NCBI RefSeq assembly: GCF_001907195.1 | Contig: NZ_LVWA01000003.1 | Location: 550,965-614,964 of the forward strand | Reading direction: 5' to 3' | DNA length: 64,000 nt | DNA from: Pontibacter flavimaris | GTDB taxonomy: Bacteria > Bacteroidota > Bacteroidia > Cytophagales > Hymenobacteraceae | In this document: positions 55,225 through 63,897 of the stretch, piece by piece | Position numbering within the stretch: the first letter of the stretch is position 1 | Layout: each line of letters starts with the position of its first letter | The notes under the pieces: generated by a model | The model's database searches: none | What the model saw: only the letters and a program-made list of their open reading frames with translations | Told to the model about the DNA's origin: nothing | Made by a program: the position numbers and the translations under genes

Positions 55225-57852
55225 TTATTCTACAAACTCCTTGCGGTCCTGAATTACCTTGAAACTCTCTACCATTTTCACCGATTCGTGCACATCCTCG
55301 GTGAAAATGGCAATCAGGGAGCCTGGCGCGGCCCTCTCCAGGGCAAAGGCAATGGCACGCATCTCCTGCGGGATTTGGTGCACCTGCTTCTCCGGGGCGA
55401 TATCCTCTATCCCTTTCAGCAACGGCCCCAGAATCTCATCCGCCGTCCTGCCCCGCAGGTCAGCATCCAGGCGTACGATGATCTCGTCGAAAATCTCCCC
55501 CGATATGCGGCCCATCTCGTAGAAATCCTCCTGACGGCGATCCCCTACCGCTGCCACGATGCCCACCTTCTTGGTCACATCCAGCGCGTTCATGTACTCG
55601 CCGATGGCCTTGAGGCCGCCCACGTTGTGCGCATAGTCCACCAGCACCTCAAACGTAGGAAACCTAAAGAGGTTCATCCGGCCGGGTGTTTTGCTCGGGG
55701 AAGGTATGAAAGTGCGCAGCGAAGTCTTGATATCGTGGATATCGAAGTGCGAAATATAGCCGGCCAGGGCGGCAGCAAGAATATTCTCAATGTTAAACCT
55801 GGCCTTCCCGCCAAAGGTGAGCGGCACATCGGCCACGCGGTCTATCCTGATCTTGTAGCTGTTCTTGAAAATAGAGATGTAGCCGTTCTCAAACACAGCC
55901 GCCAGCCCGCCTTTGGCAATGTGCTTAAGGATGCGCGGGTTGTTCTCATCCATACTAAAGAAGGCCACTTTACAGCTAACCTCCTCAGCCATGGCGTACA
56001 CCAGGTCATCATCGGCATTCAGTACCGCATACCCATCCTTGCTCACGCTCTTGGGCACCACTGCCTTCAGGCGCGCCAGCTCTTCCAAAGTATGGATATC
56101 GCCCAGGCCCAGGTGGTCGGAGCTCACGTTGGTTACGATGCCGATGTCGCACTGCTCAAAGCCAAGGCCCGAGCGCAACAGCCCGCCCCTGGCGCACTCC
56201 AGCACCGCGAAGTTCACGGTGGGGTCCTTCAGCACGAACTGGGCGCTGTAAGAGCCGGTGGTGTCGCCTTTCTCTAGCAGTTTATCCTGTATGTAAATTC
56301 CTTCCGTGGTGGTATAGCCCACCTGAAAGCCCTTGTGCTTGACCATATGCGCGATCAGTCGGGTGGTGGTGGTCTTGCCGTTGGTACCCGTTATGGCGAT
56401 GATCGGAATGCGTGCCGGCTTGCTTCTCGGGAAGAGCATATCCACCACAGGCTCGGCCACGTTGCGCGGCAGGCCATACGTTGGGGAGATGTGCATCCTG
56501 AAGCCTGGAGCGGCATTCACCTCCAGCACGGCCCCGCGGGCCTCGTTCAGAGGGATGGCGATATCGGTGGTCATCACGTCGATGCCGCAAATATCCAGCC
56601 CGATGAGGCCGGCAATGCGCTCCGCCATCAGCACGTTGTAAGGGTCCACCAGGTCGGTTACATCGGTGGCCGTGCCGCCCGTACTGATGTTGGCCGTGCT
56701 TTTGAGGAAGAGCTCCTCCCCTGCCGCCAGCACCGATTTGGTGGTCAGGTTCAGCTGCTTCAGGATGTTCTGCGTGTGCTTATCGATGTTGATCCTGGTA
56801 AGCGCCTTCTCGTGCCCGATACCACGCCGCGGATCCCGGTTCTCCCTGTCGATAAGCTGCTTGATGGTGGAGACGCCATCGCCGGTAACCATGGCCGGCG
56901 TGCGCTTGGCCGCCGCCACAAACTTGCCGTTAATCACCAGCAGCCTGAAGTCGAAGCCTTGAATGTACTGCTCCACCATGACACCTTGTGAGAACTTCCT
57001 GGCCTCAGCAAAGCCTTTCTGCGCGTCTTTCAGGTTGGTGATGTTGATGGAGGCCCCTTTACCGTGGTTGCTGTCCAGCGGCTTTAGCACCAGCGGGTAT
57101 CCCAGCCAGTCCACTGCCTTCTTCAGCTCTTCGGGGGCATAGATGGTGCGGCCCTTCGGCACGGGTATGCCGGCCTCTTCCAGGATGTCCTTGGTCGCCT
57201 TTTTATCTCCGGCAATCTCCACCGAAAAGCAGGCGGTGCCGGATGTCATAGTGGCCTGTATGCGCTGCTGGTTCACTCCGTAGCCCAGCTGTATGAGCGA
57301 ATGGCGATTCAGGCGGATATAGGGTATACCACGGCTCACAGCCTCGGAAACTATGGAGTAAGTGCTTGGCCCGAAGTACTCGTCTTCCCGGATGTCGTGC
57401 AGCCGCAGGATGTCATCATCCAGATCATACTTCCCGCCTGTCACCAGCGCCTGGGTAATGCGCACGGCGGCATAGGCAGCATACTCTCCGGCACGCTCCT
57501 CCTGGTAGGAATACACCACCGTCATGTGCCCCTCCTCAGGGGCCGGGTAGCAACGGCCATAGCCACTCTCCATCCCTGCCATTGTCTGCAGCTCGAGCGC
57601 CACATGCTGTACCACATGCCCGAAGGTAGTGCCCTCCTCTACTGATTTAAAGAAACCACCCTCCACGCCCTCGGCTGCCCGGTGGCCCTGCATGCCGGGG
57701 AACATCTTTTTAAGGCGGGACAAGAAGCTGGGGATTTCACTGGTTGTCTTCTGGCTGAGTTCCTCCAGTGCCAATTTTACAACAATAAGCTTAGGGTGCT
57801 TTACTGACCAGTAGTTTGGCCCGCGCATGATGCGCAAATCTAGGATTTTCAT
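55225..57852 (-). CDS. cphA: Cyanophycin synthetase
   Basis: 875-residue enzyme that makes the Asp-Arg storage polymer cyanophycin from aspartate and arginine using ATP. N-terminal domain (1-160), ATP-grasp aspartate-ligase domain (about 170-470, VKPLDSNHGKGASINIT), then a Mur-ligase-like arginine-ligase domain with P-loop AITGTNGKTTTTRLIA at about 490 and SDHLGLGDIHTLEELA. Sequence is close to CphA1-type in length. No cyanophycinase (cphB) or isoaspartyl-dipeptidase gene is adjacent, so the rest of the pathway is elsewhere or absent. The gene contains no perfect AAGTATAA octamer. Confidence 0.94.
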   Translation of the reverse strand: MKILDLRIMRGPNYWSVKHPKLIVVKLALEELSQKTTSEIPSFLSRLKKMFPGMQGHRAAEGVEGGFFKSVEEGTTFGHVVQHVALELQTMAGMESGYGRCYPAPEEGHMTVVYSYQEERAGEYAAYAAVRITQALVTGGKYDLDDDILRLHDIREDEYFGPSTYSIVSEAVSRGIPYIRLNRHSLIQLGYGVNQQRIQATMTSGTACFSVEIAGDKKATKDILEEAGIPVPKGRTIYAPEELKKAVDWLGYPLVLKPLDSNHGKGASINITNLKDAQKGFAEARKFSQGVMVEQYIQGFDFRLLVINGKFVAAAKRTPAMVTGDGVSTIKQLIDRENRDPRRGIGHEKALTRINIDKHTQNILKQLNLTTKSVLAAGEELFLKSTANISTGGTATDVTDLVDPYNVLMAERIAGLIGLDICGIDVMTTDIAIPLNEARGAVLEVNAAPGFRMHISPTYGLPRNVAEPVVDMLFPRSKPARIPIIAITGTNGKTTTTRLIAHMVKHKGFQVGYTTTEGIYIQDKLLEKGDTTGSYSAQFVLKDPTVNFAVLECARGGLLRSGLGFEQCDIGIVTNVSSDHLGLGDIHTLEELARLKAVVPKSVSKDGYAVLNADDDLVYAMAEEVSCKVAFFSMDENNPRILKHIAKGGLAAVFENGYISIFKNSYKIRIDRVADVPLTFGGKARFNIENILAAALAGYISHFDIHDIKTSLRTFIPSPSKTPGRMNLFRFPTFEVLVDYAHNVGGLKAIGEYMNALDVTKKVGIVAAVGDRRQEDFYEMGRISGEIFDEIIVRLDADLRGRTADEILGPLLKGIEDIAPEKQVHQIPQEMRAIAFALERAAPGSLIAIFTEDVHESVKMVESFKVIQDRKEFVE

Positions 57853-58200
57853 TTGTTCTCTCGCTGTATAAGCTATGCGTTTACGCTTTCTGGGGATGCG
57901 TCTCCCTCATCATACCTGTTGCCTCGCACCTTCGGGGGAAGCGTTCCGGAACTACCTCTAAAAAACTGTGCAATTTCTTAAATTTCAGAATATGAATAAG
58001 TTGCCTGTCTCTATATTGAATAAAGCTAATAGAGGGTTCCCGTCAACGCCTGTCGGCGCCATTCTTAGCTAAGGACATTACGGATTTAGATGCTAAAAGA
58101 TTAAGCCAGCAACTGAAAATCATGAGGTTTGGCAGTACTTCCCGAGATCTAAGTATGAGCTGCCACGGAGGGTAAGTATAAACACGGAGGGGCTGAAAAC
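57853..58200. other. Intergenic region upstream of cphA
   Basis: About 350 bases. One motif copy near 58174 is the last before the cassette-like block. No gene or clear promoter was recognised. Confidence 0.6.
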
Positions 58201-58230
58201 AAAAATCCCGCTAAGTATACTTAGCGGGAT
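58201..58230 (-). terminator. Palindromic terminator of tRNA-Cys
   Basis: ATCCCGCTAAG-TATA-CTTAGCGGGAT is a perfect palindrome of 26 bases centred on AAGTATACTT, with a run of A (T on the minus strand) after it. It lies directly downstream of the tRNA. Confidence 0.85.
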
Positions 58231-58234
58231 TGAG

Positions 58235-58305
58235 AGGTAACGAGCGGATTCGAACCGCTGTAGCAGCTTTTGCAGAGCTGAGCCTAGCCACTCGGCCACG
58301 TTACC
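58235..58305 (-). tRNA. tRNA-Cys (anticodon GCA)
   Basis: On the minus strand the cloverleaf has acceptor stem GGTAACG / CGTTACC with T as discriminator, D arm GCCGAGTGGCTAGGC, anticodon stem CAGCT / AGCTG with loop CTGCAAA (anticodon GCA), variable CTAC, T arm AGCGG-TTCGAAT-CCGCT. All four arms pair. The transcribed CCA is not encoded. It reads toward the terminator at 58201. Confidence 0.92.
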
Positions 58306-58685
58306 GTGTTGTGCAATGGGAGTGCAAATATACGCAGAGAAGTATACTTGTCAAACTTTAGGTAGTTATTTTTTGCATACCAAGGCACTTTTGCCAGTAT
58401 CTAGTGAAGATCAGGTTATTCCATTCTTTAGGTTTATACCTGTTCTAAGTATAGCGTTTGTGTTTCTGTAGTGGTGCGCTTCCGATGCCGCGTCCTGTCC
58501 CACTAAACCAAATGTAGAAAGAAGGTAAAACACTTATAGCTTACACTTCGCCGTACCATTGCAGAAATATTTTGTTAGCAACATGTGCCCTTCTTCTCGC
58601 AAAAGTAATCGGTGGTTATGGTGTGGCGGAATAGAATAAATTGTCTCGTCATCGTCTCAACCTGTCAATACATGTTTTACCTTTT
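58306..58685. other. Intergenic region including a weak attC-like stretch
   Basis: About 380 bases. On the minus strand, TGCTAACAAAATA (R''-like, 58568-58580) and GGTTTAGT (R'-like, near 58502) face each other across about 79 bases with partial complementarity. It is the weakest member of the attC-like set. No gene seen. Confidence 0.45.
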
Positions 58686-61013
58686 TTACTCTACTTTTAA
58701 AACTGTTACAGGTTCAATATGCGCCGCTCGAATGGTTTGGGACAGGACAGTCAGTAGCCCGACTATGGCAACCAAACCGAAGCCTATACTTACATTTGTA
58801 AAACTTAAATCAACAAGTCTGCTGCCTAAATCTTGTCTAATTAAATCACCGCCAAACAAGCCAGCCGGAACACCAATAAGTCCGGCAATCAGCATAAGAA
58901 TGCCAAAATTTCTGGTAACTGCCCACACCAATTCTTTGTTGCTTGCTCCCAATACCTTTCTCATACCCAGTTCTTTAACACGTATCTCTACGGAGTAACT
59001 GGCTATGCCTAAAATGCCCAAACCAGCGATTATCATGACGATAAGGGCTAAGCCTCCAAAAAAACCTATTCTATCTCCAATTCTAAAATATTCATCTTTT
59101 AAATTCTGAAGATTTGCTGTTTTTTCAGGGAAATGGTTTTTCCATAAGGTTTGAATGGCTTTGGTTGCTTCCAATTCTGTATTTGGATTTATTTTTATGG
59201 TCAAGGTGGCAATTTCATTTGGCAAATACCGATATAGCAAAGGAGTTGTCTCACCAATAATTTCATTGGGCATGATGCCAATGACTTGTACATAGGCAGA
59301 ATCCAGCGATAGCGTTTGCCCCACTAAGGTCTCCGATTTGAATTGCAATAATTTTGCGGCAGCTTCATTCACCAGCACATACTGCTCCCTATTTTGGGGT
59401 ATATCTTTAGGGAAATTTTGTCCCGATTTTAGACTAATGCCTTCTGTTTCAATTATTTTGGGGTCTATACTTACGTAATTCATTTCCAGGGTTTTATCTT
59501 TTAATGTTACAGAAGACTTGCCCTTTAGCATCGGTTTGTAATACCAGTTAGTCGCCAAAGTCGTTTCTACCTGGCTTAACTGGCTTATTTCGTTTTGCAG
59601 GTTTTCATATTTTTCACCTCTCAGATCAAGCGTCAGGACATTGGGTGACACGGTTGAGTTAATGATTGCATGATTTTTTATTTCATAATCGGCTAATATG
59701 ACAACCACTATCATCAGCATGATGGTCACTGAAAACTGAACGACAATCAAAGCCTTGTAAATAGCAATACCCCGGAACAGTTTAATATTCTTCATTTTAC
59801 GCAGAACCTGTATGGGCTGAAACGCTGACAGCAGCCAGGACGGAAATGCCCCCGCGACTAAGCCTGTGATAACTGCGTAGGTCAGCAAGCCTAACATTAA
59901 GGCTGTGTCATAAGAAAACGCCATATCCATTTCGGGTATATAGTGCGCTAAAATCTCGACGCATGGCACTGTAAACAACAAAGCCAAAAGGGAGACAAGG
60001 ATCGACTCCATCAAGAACTGACCAATAATTTGTCTTCTTGTCGCGCCTAAGGTTTTGCGGATACCCACTTCTTTCGCTCGGGAGAAGGCACGCGCCAATG
60101 ACAAACTGATATAGTTGAAAGCAGATAAAAGAGTTAAGGCTAGAATTAAAAACAGCTGTGCTTTTATGCCCGTCCAATCGGTGCCCGCATCGTGATCATT
60201 TTTAATGTCATTGTTTCGAGGGGTAATAGCCTCTATGGGTTGTGCCAAAAATTGGAGACTGCTCTTATCCAATTTCCGAGTATAGTTTTGGAGCGTTGTA
60301 TGGAGCTGCTTTAAATCATCTTCTGATTTTAAACGTGCATAAATTGCTGAACTCTTGAAGTCTCCCCAATTTTGTGAACTAGTACTGAGTGCTCCTTTTT
60401 TTTCAAGCACTTCAGCAGCATTAATCGAAAGCATTGCCTCAATGGGTAGATGTGTTTCTAAAGGCGGGTCCTGGATAATTCCCCCAACGGTATAAGCACC
60501 TAGCTTTTCAAGTTGAACAGTTTTTCCTAATGCTTTGGCATCGCCAAATATCTTTTCAGCTGTTTTTTCGGTCAGAAAAAGGGAAGTGGGATTATCGGTA
60601 AGGCTTTGTGCATTACCTGACAAAAGTTTAAAGCCAAAAACATCAAAAAAAGAAGGCTCTGAAAATTTTATGTCAATAGGTACATCACCTCCGTCGGTTT
60701 GCAGGTTATGTTTCCCTGCCAGACGTACTTTTACCGTTTTTTTAACAAAGGAGACGCTCTCCAATTGAGTCGCCAATAGCAATGGTGCTGTTGCCCATTT
60801 AGTTTGTTCCCCCTCCTTTGTTTCCTGCGTGAGTATCCGTACTATTTGATTTAGTTTTGGATGAAAATGGTCAGTATCGTAAGTGGCTTTCAGGCCTGTA
60901 AAAAGAATAACACCTACCGCCATACTCAATGACAAGCTCAGGATATTGACTAATGAAAAAAGCTTGTTTTTCCAGAGTATCCGTATAGCGATTTTTAGAT
61001 AGTTCTTTATCAC
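58686..61013 (-). CDS. FtsX/MacB-type ABC transporter permease
   Basis: 775-residue inner-membrane permease with two FtsX-like halves: MIKNYLKIAIRILWKNKLFSLVNILSLSLSMAVGVILF at the N-terminus, a periplasmic MacB core domain, then four membrane segments clusters (about 285-310, 335-360, 375-400, and a repeat near 420-450 and 675-770). ELGMRKVLGASNKELVWAV and EVGIRKTLGATRRQIIGQFL are the paired cytoplasmic motifs. No ATPase gene is adjacent. Starts with GTG. Lower GC than its upstream neighbours and no perfect AAGTATAA octamer inside; it may be acquired. Such permeases often export peptides or respond to envelope stress. Confidence 0.88.
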   Translation of the reverse strand: MIKNYLKIAIRILWKNKLFSLVNILSLSLSMAVGVILFTGLKATYDTDHFHPKLNQIVRILTQETKEGEQTKWATAPLLLATQLESVSFVKKTVKVRLAGKHNLQTDGGDVPIDIKFSEPSFFDVFGFKLLSGNAQSLTDNPTSLFLTEKTAEKIFGDAKALGKTVQLEKLGAYTVGGIIQDPPLETHLPIEAMLSINAAEVLEKKGALSTSSQNWGDFKSSAIYARLKSEDDLKQLHTTLQNYTRKLDKSSLQFLAQPIEAITPRNNDIKNDHDAGTDWTGIKAQLFLILALTLLSAFNYISLSLARAFSRAKEVGIRKTLGATRRQIIGQFLMESILVSLLALLFTVPCVEILAHYIPEMDMAFSYDTALMLGLLTYAVITGLVAGAFPSWLLSAFQPIQVLRKMKNIKLFRGIAIYKALIVVQFSVTIMLMIVVVILADYEIKNHAIINSTVSPNVLTLDLRGEKYENLQNEISQLSQVETTLATNWYYKPMLKGKSSVTLKDKTLEMNYVSIDPKIIETEGISLKSGQNFPKDIPQNREQYVLVNEAAAKLLQFKSETLVGQTLSLDSAYVQVIGIMPNEIIGETTPLLYRYLPNEIATLTIKINPNTELEATKAIQTLWKNHFPEKTANLQNLKDEYFRIGDRIGFFGGLALIVMIIAGLGILGIASYSVEIRVKELGMRKVLGASNKELVWAVTRNFGILMLIAGLIGVPAGLFGGDLIRQDLGSRLVDLSFTNVSIGFGLVAIVGLLTVLSQTIRAAHIEPVTVLKVE

Positions 61014-61144
61014 GACTTGAAGTGTTGTTCTTTAATGAAAAACAGGCCAAATACTGAAGTGAATTTCTCTCAGCTCTATTCCCAAAGTTGATGCCAAAAC
61101 ACAACTAGTTAACCAGCAATAGCTTAGGTATAAATCATGAATAT

Positions 61145-61214
61145 TTCAGACATCTGTCTATTTACATCTGTTCGATTTCGGACACTTGACTGTAACGATT
61201 TCATACAGTCAAGT
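61145..61214 (-). promoter_or_regulatory. Palindromic operator-like cluster upstream of the permease
   Basis: TGTTCGATTTCGGACA (61169-61184) is a near-palindrome; TTTCAGACA (61145-61153) repeats its half site, AGACATCTGTCT lies just inside, and ACTTGACTGTA / TACAGTCAAGT (61184-61214) is a perfect 11-bp hairpin. A sigma-54-like TTGGCATCAACTTTGGGA lies nearer the gene, around 61090. Resembles enhancer sites for regulators of ABC permeases in this phylum (recalled, unverified). Confidence 0.5.
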
Positions 61215-61357
61215 ACAAAATATTTTACACCCAATTGAGATTGCGGCACTTACTTATATCTCATTAGGTGTTTACCGTGGAGAAGCTTCTTGACAGGATT
61301 GTCAAACATTTCTTTGTTGTCTGGCAACATTCGTCGGTTTATACGGAAGGGCATTGT

Positions 61358-61425
61358 TGCTAACTGGCTTTTATATGCTGCTTTATAGGCTTTGGCTAAA
61401 GCATGAAGTATATGCGTGCTTAGCT
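61358..61425 (-). repeat. attC-like site C (68 bp)
   Basis: On the minus strand it begins AGCTAAGCACGCATAT and ends AAAGCCAGTTAGCA. The ends GCTAA / GTTAGC are complementary, and inner bases such as GCATATACTT and GCATATAAAAG pair partly. The TAA stop of the DUF4932 gene lies in the R''-like end. Confidence 0.55.
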
Positions 61426-62775
61426 ACTGTAATTCTCTTTTTTTACCCACTCCAGCATTTCAGGGTATAGCTCCGGCACCTTTTTTTTGCCATCATACTT
61501 CAGGAACAGATCCAACAGGTGCTTGTTGAATGACTGGAATTTTACAAATCCCCTGTTGTTTTCCATAAAGTCTATTGGCTGACGCATTACTTTTTGGTAG
61601 TCGCCTTCTCCAAACCTGTCATAAACGTAAAGGCCAAAAACAGCCCACGTCATATACTCATTAAATGTCTCGTAGGGACTATTGTAGCTGCCTTTTGTGT
61701 TCCACTTCCCTACATCTGCCATGGCATCATTTATGGCATCAGCATAGCTGTCAGAGATGGGGTTAACGTAATTGTGGTCTATTTCTGTGAATGCCCTTCT
61801 TAATGCCAAAGCGTCGCCTATGCTTTCACTTACCGAGTCCTTGCTTATAAGAGTAGGGGCAGACATGAAGATGATGTTTTCTTTGAAGTTGTTGTTTTCA
61901 AAGAGACGGATACTATGGGAGGCGCCTGCCAGAGGGCTCATGATAATTCGATAAGAGTCCACCTTACCTGGGAATTGATTCTGCAGCCAGTCCCAAGCTT
62001 CTTTCACCTGGGCTCTTTCATGCTCAAGTGACTCCAGCTTCTCATAAAGCGGCTTCTCGTTTTGGTAAAAGGAAAGGAAATTGCTTGCAATGGCAAAGTC
62101 CTGGATTAACGGCAATAGCTTTTTGAACTGGTCCCTAGCCCTAAAGCCAGCATATGTGCCGGACTTGACTATCCTTTGCCCATCGAATACATAGGCAGCA
62201 CTGTTTTCCCTGATGTTGAGATAAGAGCCTGCAGATAGTTTAGCTTTCAACTTTTCTATAGCTGGATGGCTTTTATAGGGTGCAAAGTATGCTAAAACAC
62301 GTTTGTGGTATTCCGTATCCTCTTTTACCCAGTTGGACTGTGCGTTATCGGCAAGCGCTACCATTACATTGGCAAGTTCATACACTTGGGGTATTACCAC
62401 ATTTACTTTCCCCTTGTTTCCAGCTTTGTAGTCATCGTCATAAGTGCCGGGGTTGAACTGCTTGTAAATATCCAGTACTATAGTATCACCTTCGCTGGTC
62501 CAGTATATGAACTCTTGCTCTACCCCGTTATTTGTGATGAAGATGGTGTCACTACTAGAGTAAAATTTAGAATCTTTCCAGCCGCCCCAGTAAGTAAAGT
62601 CGAAATGGAGCGTGTCGTCTTTGATGTTTTTCTTTTCCAGCGTTCGCACAAAGGCCCCTTGATAATTGACCACCAAAGTTTCGGTTTCTAAATAGCTTTT
62701 GAGGGGTGCCCGGTTGTAAATTCCAGAACTGCATGAAGTTGAAAATACAGCAAGTATGAGTATAAGCTTTTTCAA
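61420..62775 (-). CDS. DUF4932-like lipoprotein with degenerate HExxH motif
   Basis: 451 residues from a TTG start. Lipobox AVFSTSC near residue 15 predicts a lipoprotein. The middle half has TPR-like spacing; a C-terminal catalytic-looking region reads RRAFTEIDHNYVNPISDSYADAINDAMADVG then YETFNEYMTWAVFGLYVYD. This resembles DUF4932-type metallopeptidase-like proteins in which HExxH is followed by a downstream Glu ligand; here the first His is Thr (TEIDH), so a zinc site may be lost. The stop codon lies inside site C, as in integron cassettes. Function unknown. Confidence 0.65.
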   Translation of the reverse strand: MKKLILILAVFSTSCSSGIYNRAPLKSYLETETLVVNYQGAFVRTLEKKNIKDDTLHFDFTYWGGWKDSKFYSSSDTIFITNNGVEQEFIYWTSEGDTIVLDIYKQFNPGTYDDDYKAGNKGKVNVVIPQVYELANVMVALADNAQSNWVKEDTEYHKRVLAYFAPYKSHPAIEKLKAKLSAGSYLNIRENSAAYVFDGQRIVKSGTYAGFRARDQFKKLLPLIQDFAIASNFLSFYQNEKPLYEKLESLEHERAQVKEAWDWLQNQFPGKVDSYRIIMSPLAGASHSIRLFENNNFKENIIFMSAPTLISKDSVSESIGDALALRRAFTEIDHNYVNPISDSYADAINDAMADVGKWNTKGSYNSPYETFNEYMTWAVFGLYVYDRFGEGDYQKVMRQPIDFMENNRGFVKFQSFNKHLLDLFLKYDGKKKVPELYPEMLEWVKKENYSS

Positions 62776-62794
62776 ATTTTTCCCTTTTTATTGT

Positions 62795-62861
62795 AGCTAC
62801 CGGTTTGTACATAAGGTGAACATGGCCTATGCCTATGTTTAACTTGTGTGCCTTGTTAGCG
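62795..62861 (-). repeat. attC-like site B (67 bp)
   Basis: On the minus strand it starts CGCTAACAAGGCACACAAG and ends CAAACCGGTAGC. CTAACAAGG matches site A exactly. The R'-like end has G for the first T (GGTAGC). GTTAAACATAGG and the facing CATGTTCACC pair well. The TAA stop of the preceding gene (62856-62858) is inside the R'' end. Confidence 0.6.
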
Positions 62862-63383
62862 GATGCTTTTCTTATTATTCTCCATTAAGGTAGCCAGAAA
62901 AAACTCTTTATATTCTCTAAGCCTGCTTCTGTTCCAGAAAAGCATTAAATATAAAACTAAGGGAAATACTGTCCATCCGAAAGCCAGCATTATAAATGTA
63001 TGTATGCCTGAAGTCATTGAGATAACTATAGGAGTCCATAACACTAAAAAGCCCATTACCATACAAAGAAGAATGACATAAAGGCTGTTGTAGGGTATGA
63101 TCTCTCCTACGATTTTAGTCTCTGAATTATTTGAACCACTTTGAATACTCATATGTATTTTGCCCATTCCCCTATATGGATTTAACATTTTAGGCATCAC
63201 ATCTATACTTATTATCCCATCAGATATAGTGACTTCATCAAAGTCAACAGGACTGCTGCTAAGAAAGCCAAAGAAGTCTCTCTTTTTACCTTTTTCACGA
63301 CTTACAAAATCAATCACTCTGGTTTTCGATTGATTGATTTCAGCAGAAAATGGCTCATTGTATTTTTTGAGAATCTTCTTCAT
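62856..63383 (-). CDS. Small membrane protein of unknown function
   Basis: 175 residues. A charged N-terminal domain (KKILKKYNEPFSAEINQSKTRVIDFVSREKG) precedes two membrane segments near residues 106-124 and 130-152 (LYVILLCMVMGFLVLWTPIV and FIMLAFGWTVFPLVLYLML), with a basic cytosolic tail. No family recognised. The ATG lies 14 bases after the R'-like end of site A and the stop is within site B, so this gene fills one cassette-like unit exactly. AT-rich relative to the rest of the window. Confidence 0.7.
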   Translation of the reverse strand: MKKILKKYNEPFSAEINQSKTRVIDFVSREKGKKRDFFGFLSSSPVDFDEVTISDGIISIDVMPKMLNPYRGMGKIHMSIQSGSNNSETKIVGEIIPYNSLYVILLCMVMGFLVLWTPIVISMTSGIHTFIMLAFGWTVFPLVLYLMLFWNRSRLREYKEFFLATLMENNKKSIR

Positions 63384-63396
63384 AATTCGAAGTTAC

Positions 63397-63462
63397 CGCT
63401 AACGGCTTGTATAAACGACGGCGAAGGCCGTCGGCCGAGATGACGTTTATACCTTGTTAGGT
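63397..63462 (-). repeat. attC-like site A (66 bp)
   Basis: On the minus strand ACCTAACAAGG and TATAAACG face CGTTTATA and CCGTTAGCG. CTAAC-(AA)-GG-TATAAACG pairs with CGTTTATA-(CAAG)-CC-GTTAG, with extra unpaired bases on both arms, and ACGGC / GCCGT forms the inner stem. The ends match the RYYYAAC / GTTRRRY form of integron attC sites. Best example in the set. Confidence 0.68.
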
Positions 63463-63664
63463 CTAGTTTTTTCTTTGCAAAGACTGAACAGATTTTTTCT
63501 GTTTCTGGCCTGATTTTCAGAAACGAGCCCGAAAACGGCTTGCCGAGCGCAAGCAACTTTTCTTCTTTTTTTTTTACAGTCCGTCCGTTTTTGCCTTGAT
63601 GTACGAAAAGTAGGCCATAAACGCATTTCTGAAGTCGGATTGTACGAAATGAAGTTATTGTTCT

Positions 63665-63856
63665 CTATAGAAAAAGCTTTTCACCTGGTTTCGCGGCTTT
63701 GATTTTGCTGATAATTTCCTCGCCATGCTCAATCGAGCGGCATTGAATGATTATTTTATTTGGGGCATTTTTAATGTCGTTAATGACCGCAAGATTGCCT
63801 GCCATCATTGTCTCAATTTTGAGTGTCCCTATTATTTTTGGTCTTATCAGTTGCAC
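63665..63856 (-). CDS. Short hypothetical protein
   Basis: 63 residues from a GTG start: basic and hydrophobic segments (IIGTLKIETMMAGNLAVINDIKNAPNKIIIQCRSIEHGEEIISKI). The alternation looks protein-like but no family was recognised. An R'-like GTTAGGT (63878-63884) lies about 21 bases before the start, and site A lies about 200 bases after the stop, so it occupies the right-hand cassette-like unit. Low confidence that it is expressed. Confidence 0.45.
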   Translation of the reverse strand: MQLIRPKIIGTLKIETMMAGNLAVINDIKNAPNKIIIQCRSIEHGEEIISKIKAAKPGEKLFL

Positions 63857-63877
63857 TAGATTTATTCTTAAAATTAG

Positions 63878-63884
63878 ACCTAAC
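63878..63884 (-). other. Lone GTTAGGT core next to the cassette-like block
   Basis: On the minus strand GTTAGGT is a perfect GTTRRRY core, without a facing partner within 66 bases. It may be an attI-like site or the edge of the array; speculative. Confidence 0.4.
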
Positions 63885-63897
63885 TTCTATATAACTG

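Noticed and set aside
58235..58305. tRNA-Cys as integration site of the adjacent block
   Set aside because: No repeat of the tRNA 3' end was found at the far side, and the block lies on the tRNA's 5' side, which is not the usual attB geometry.
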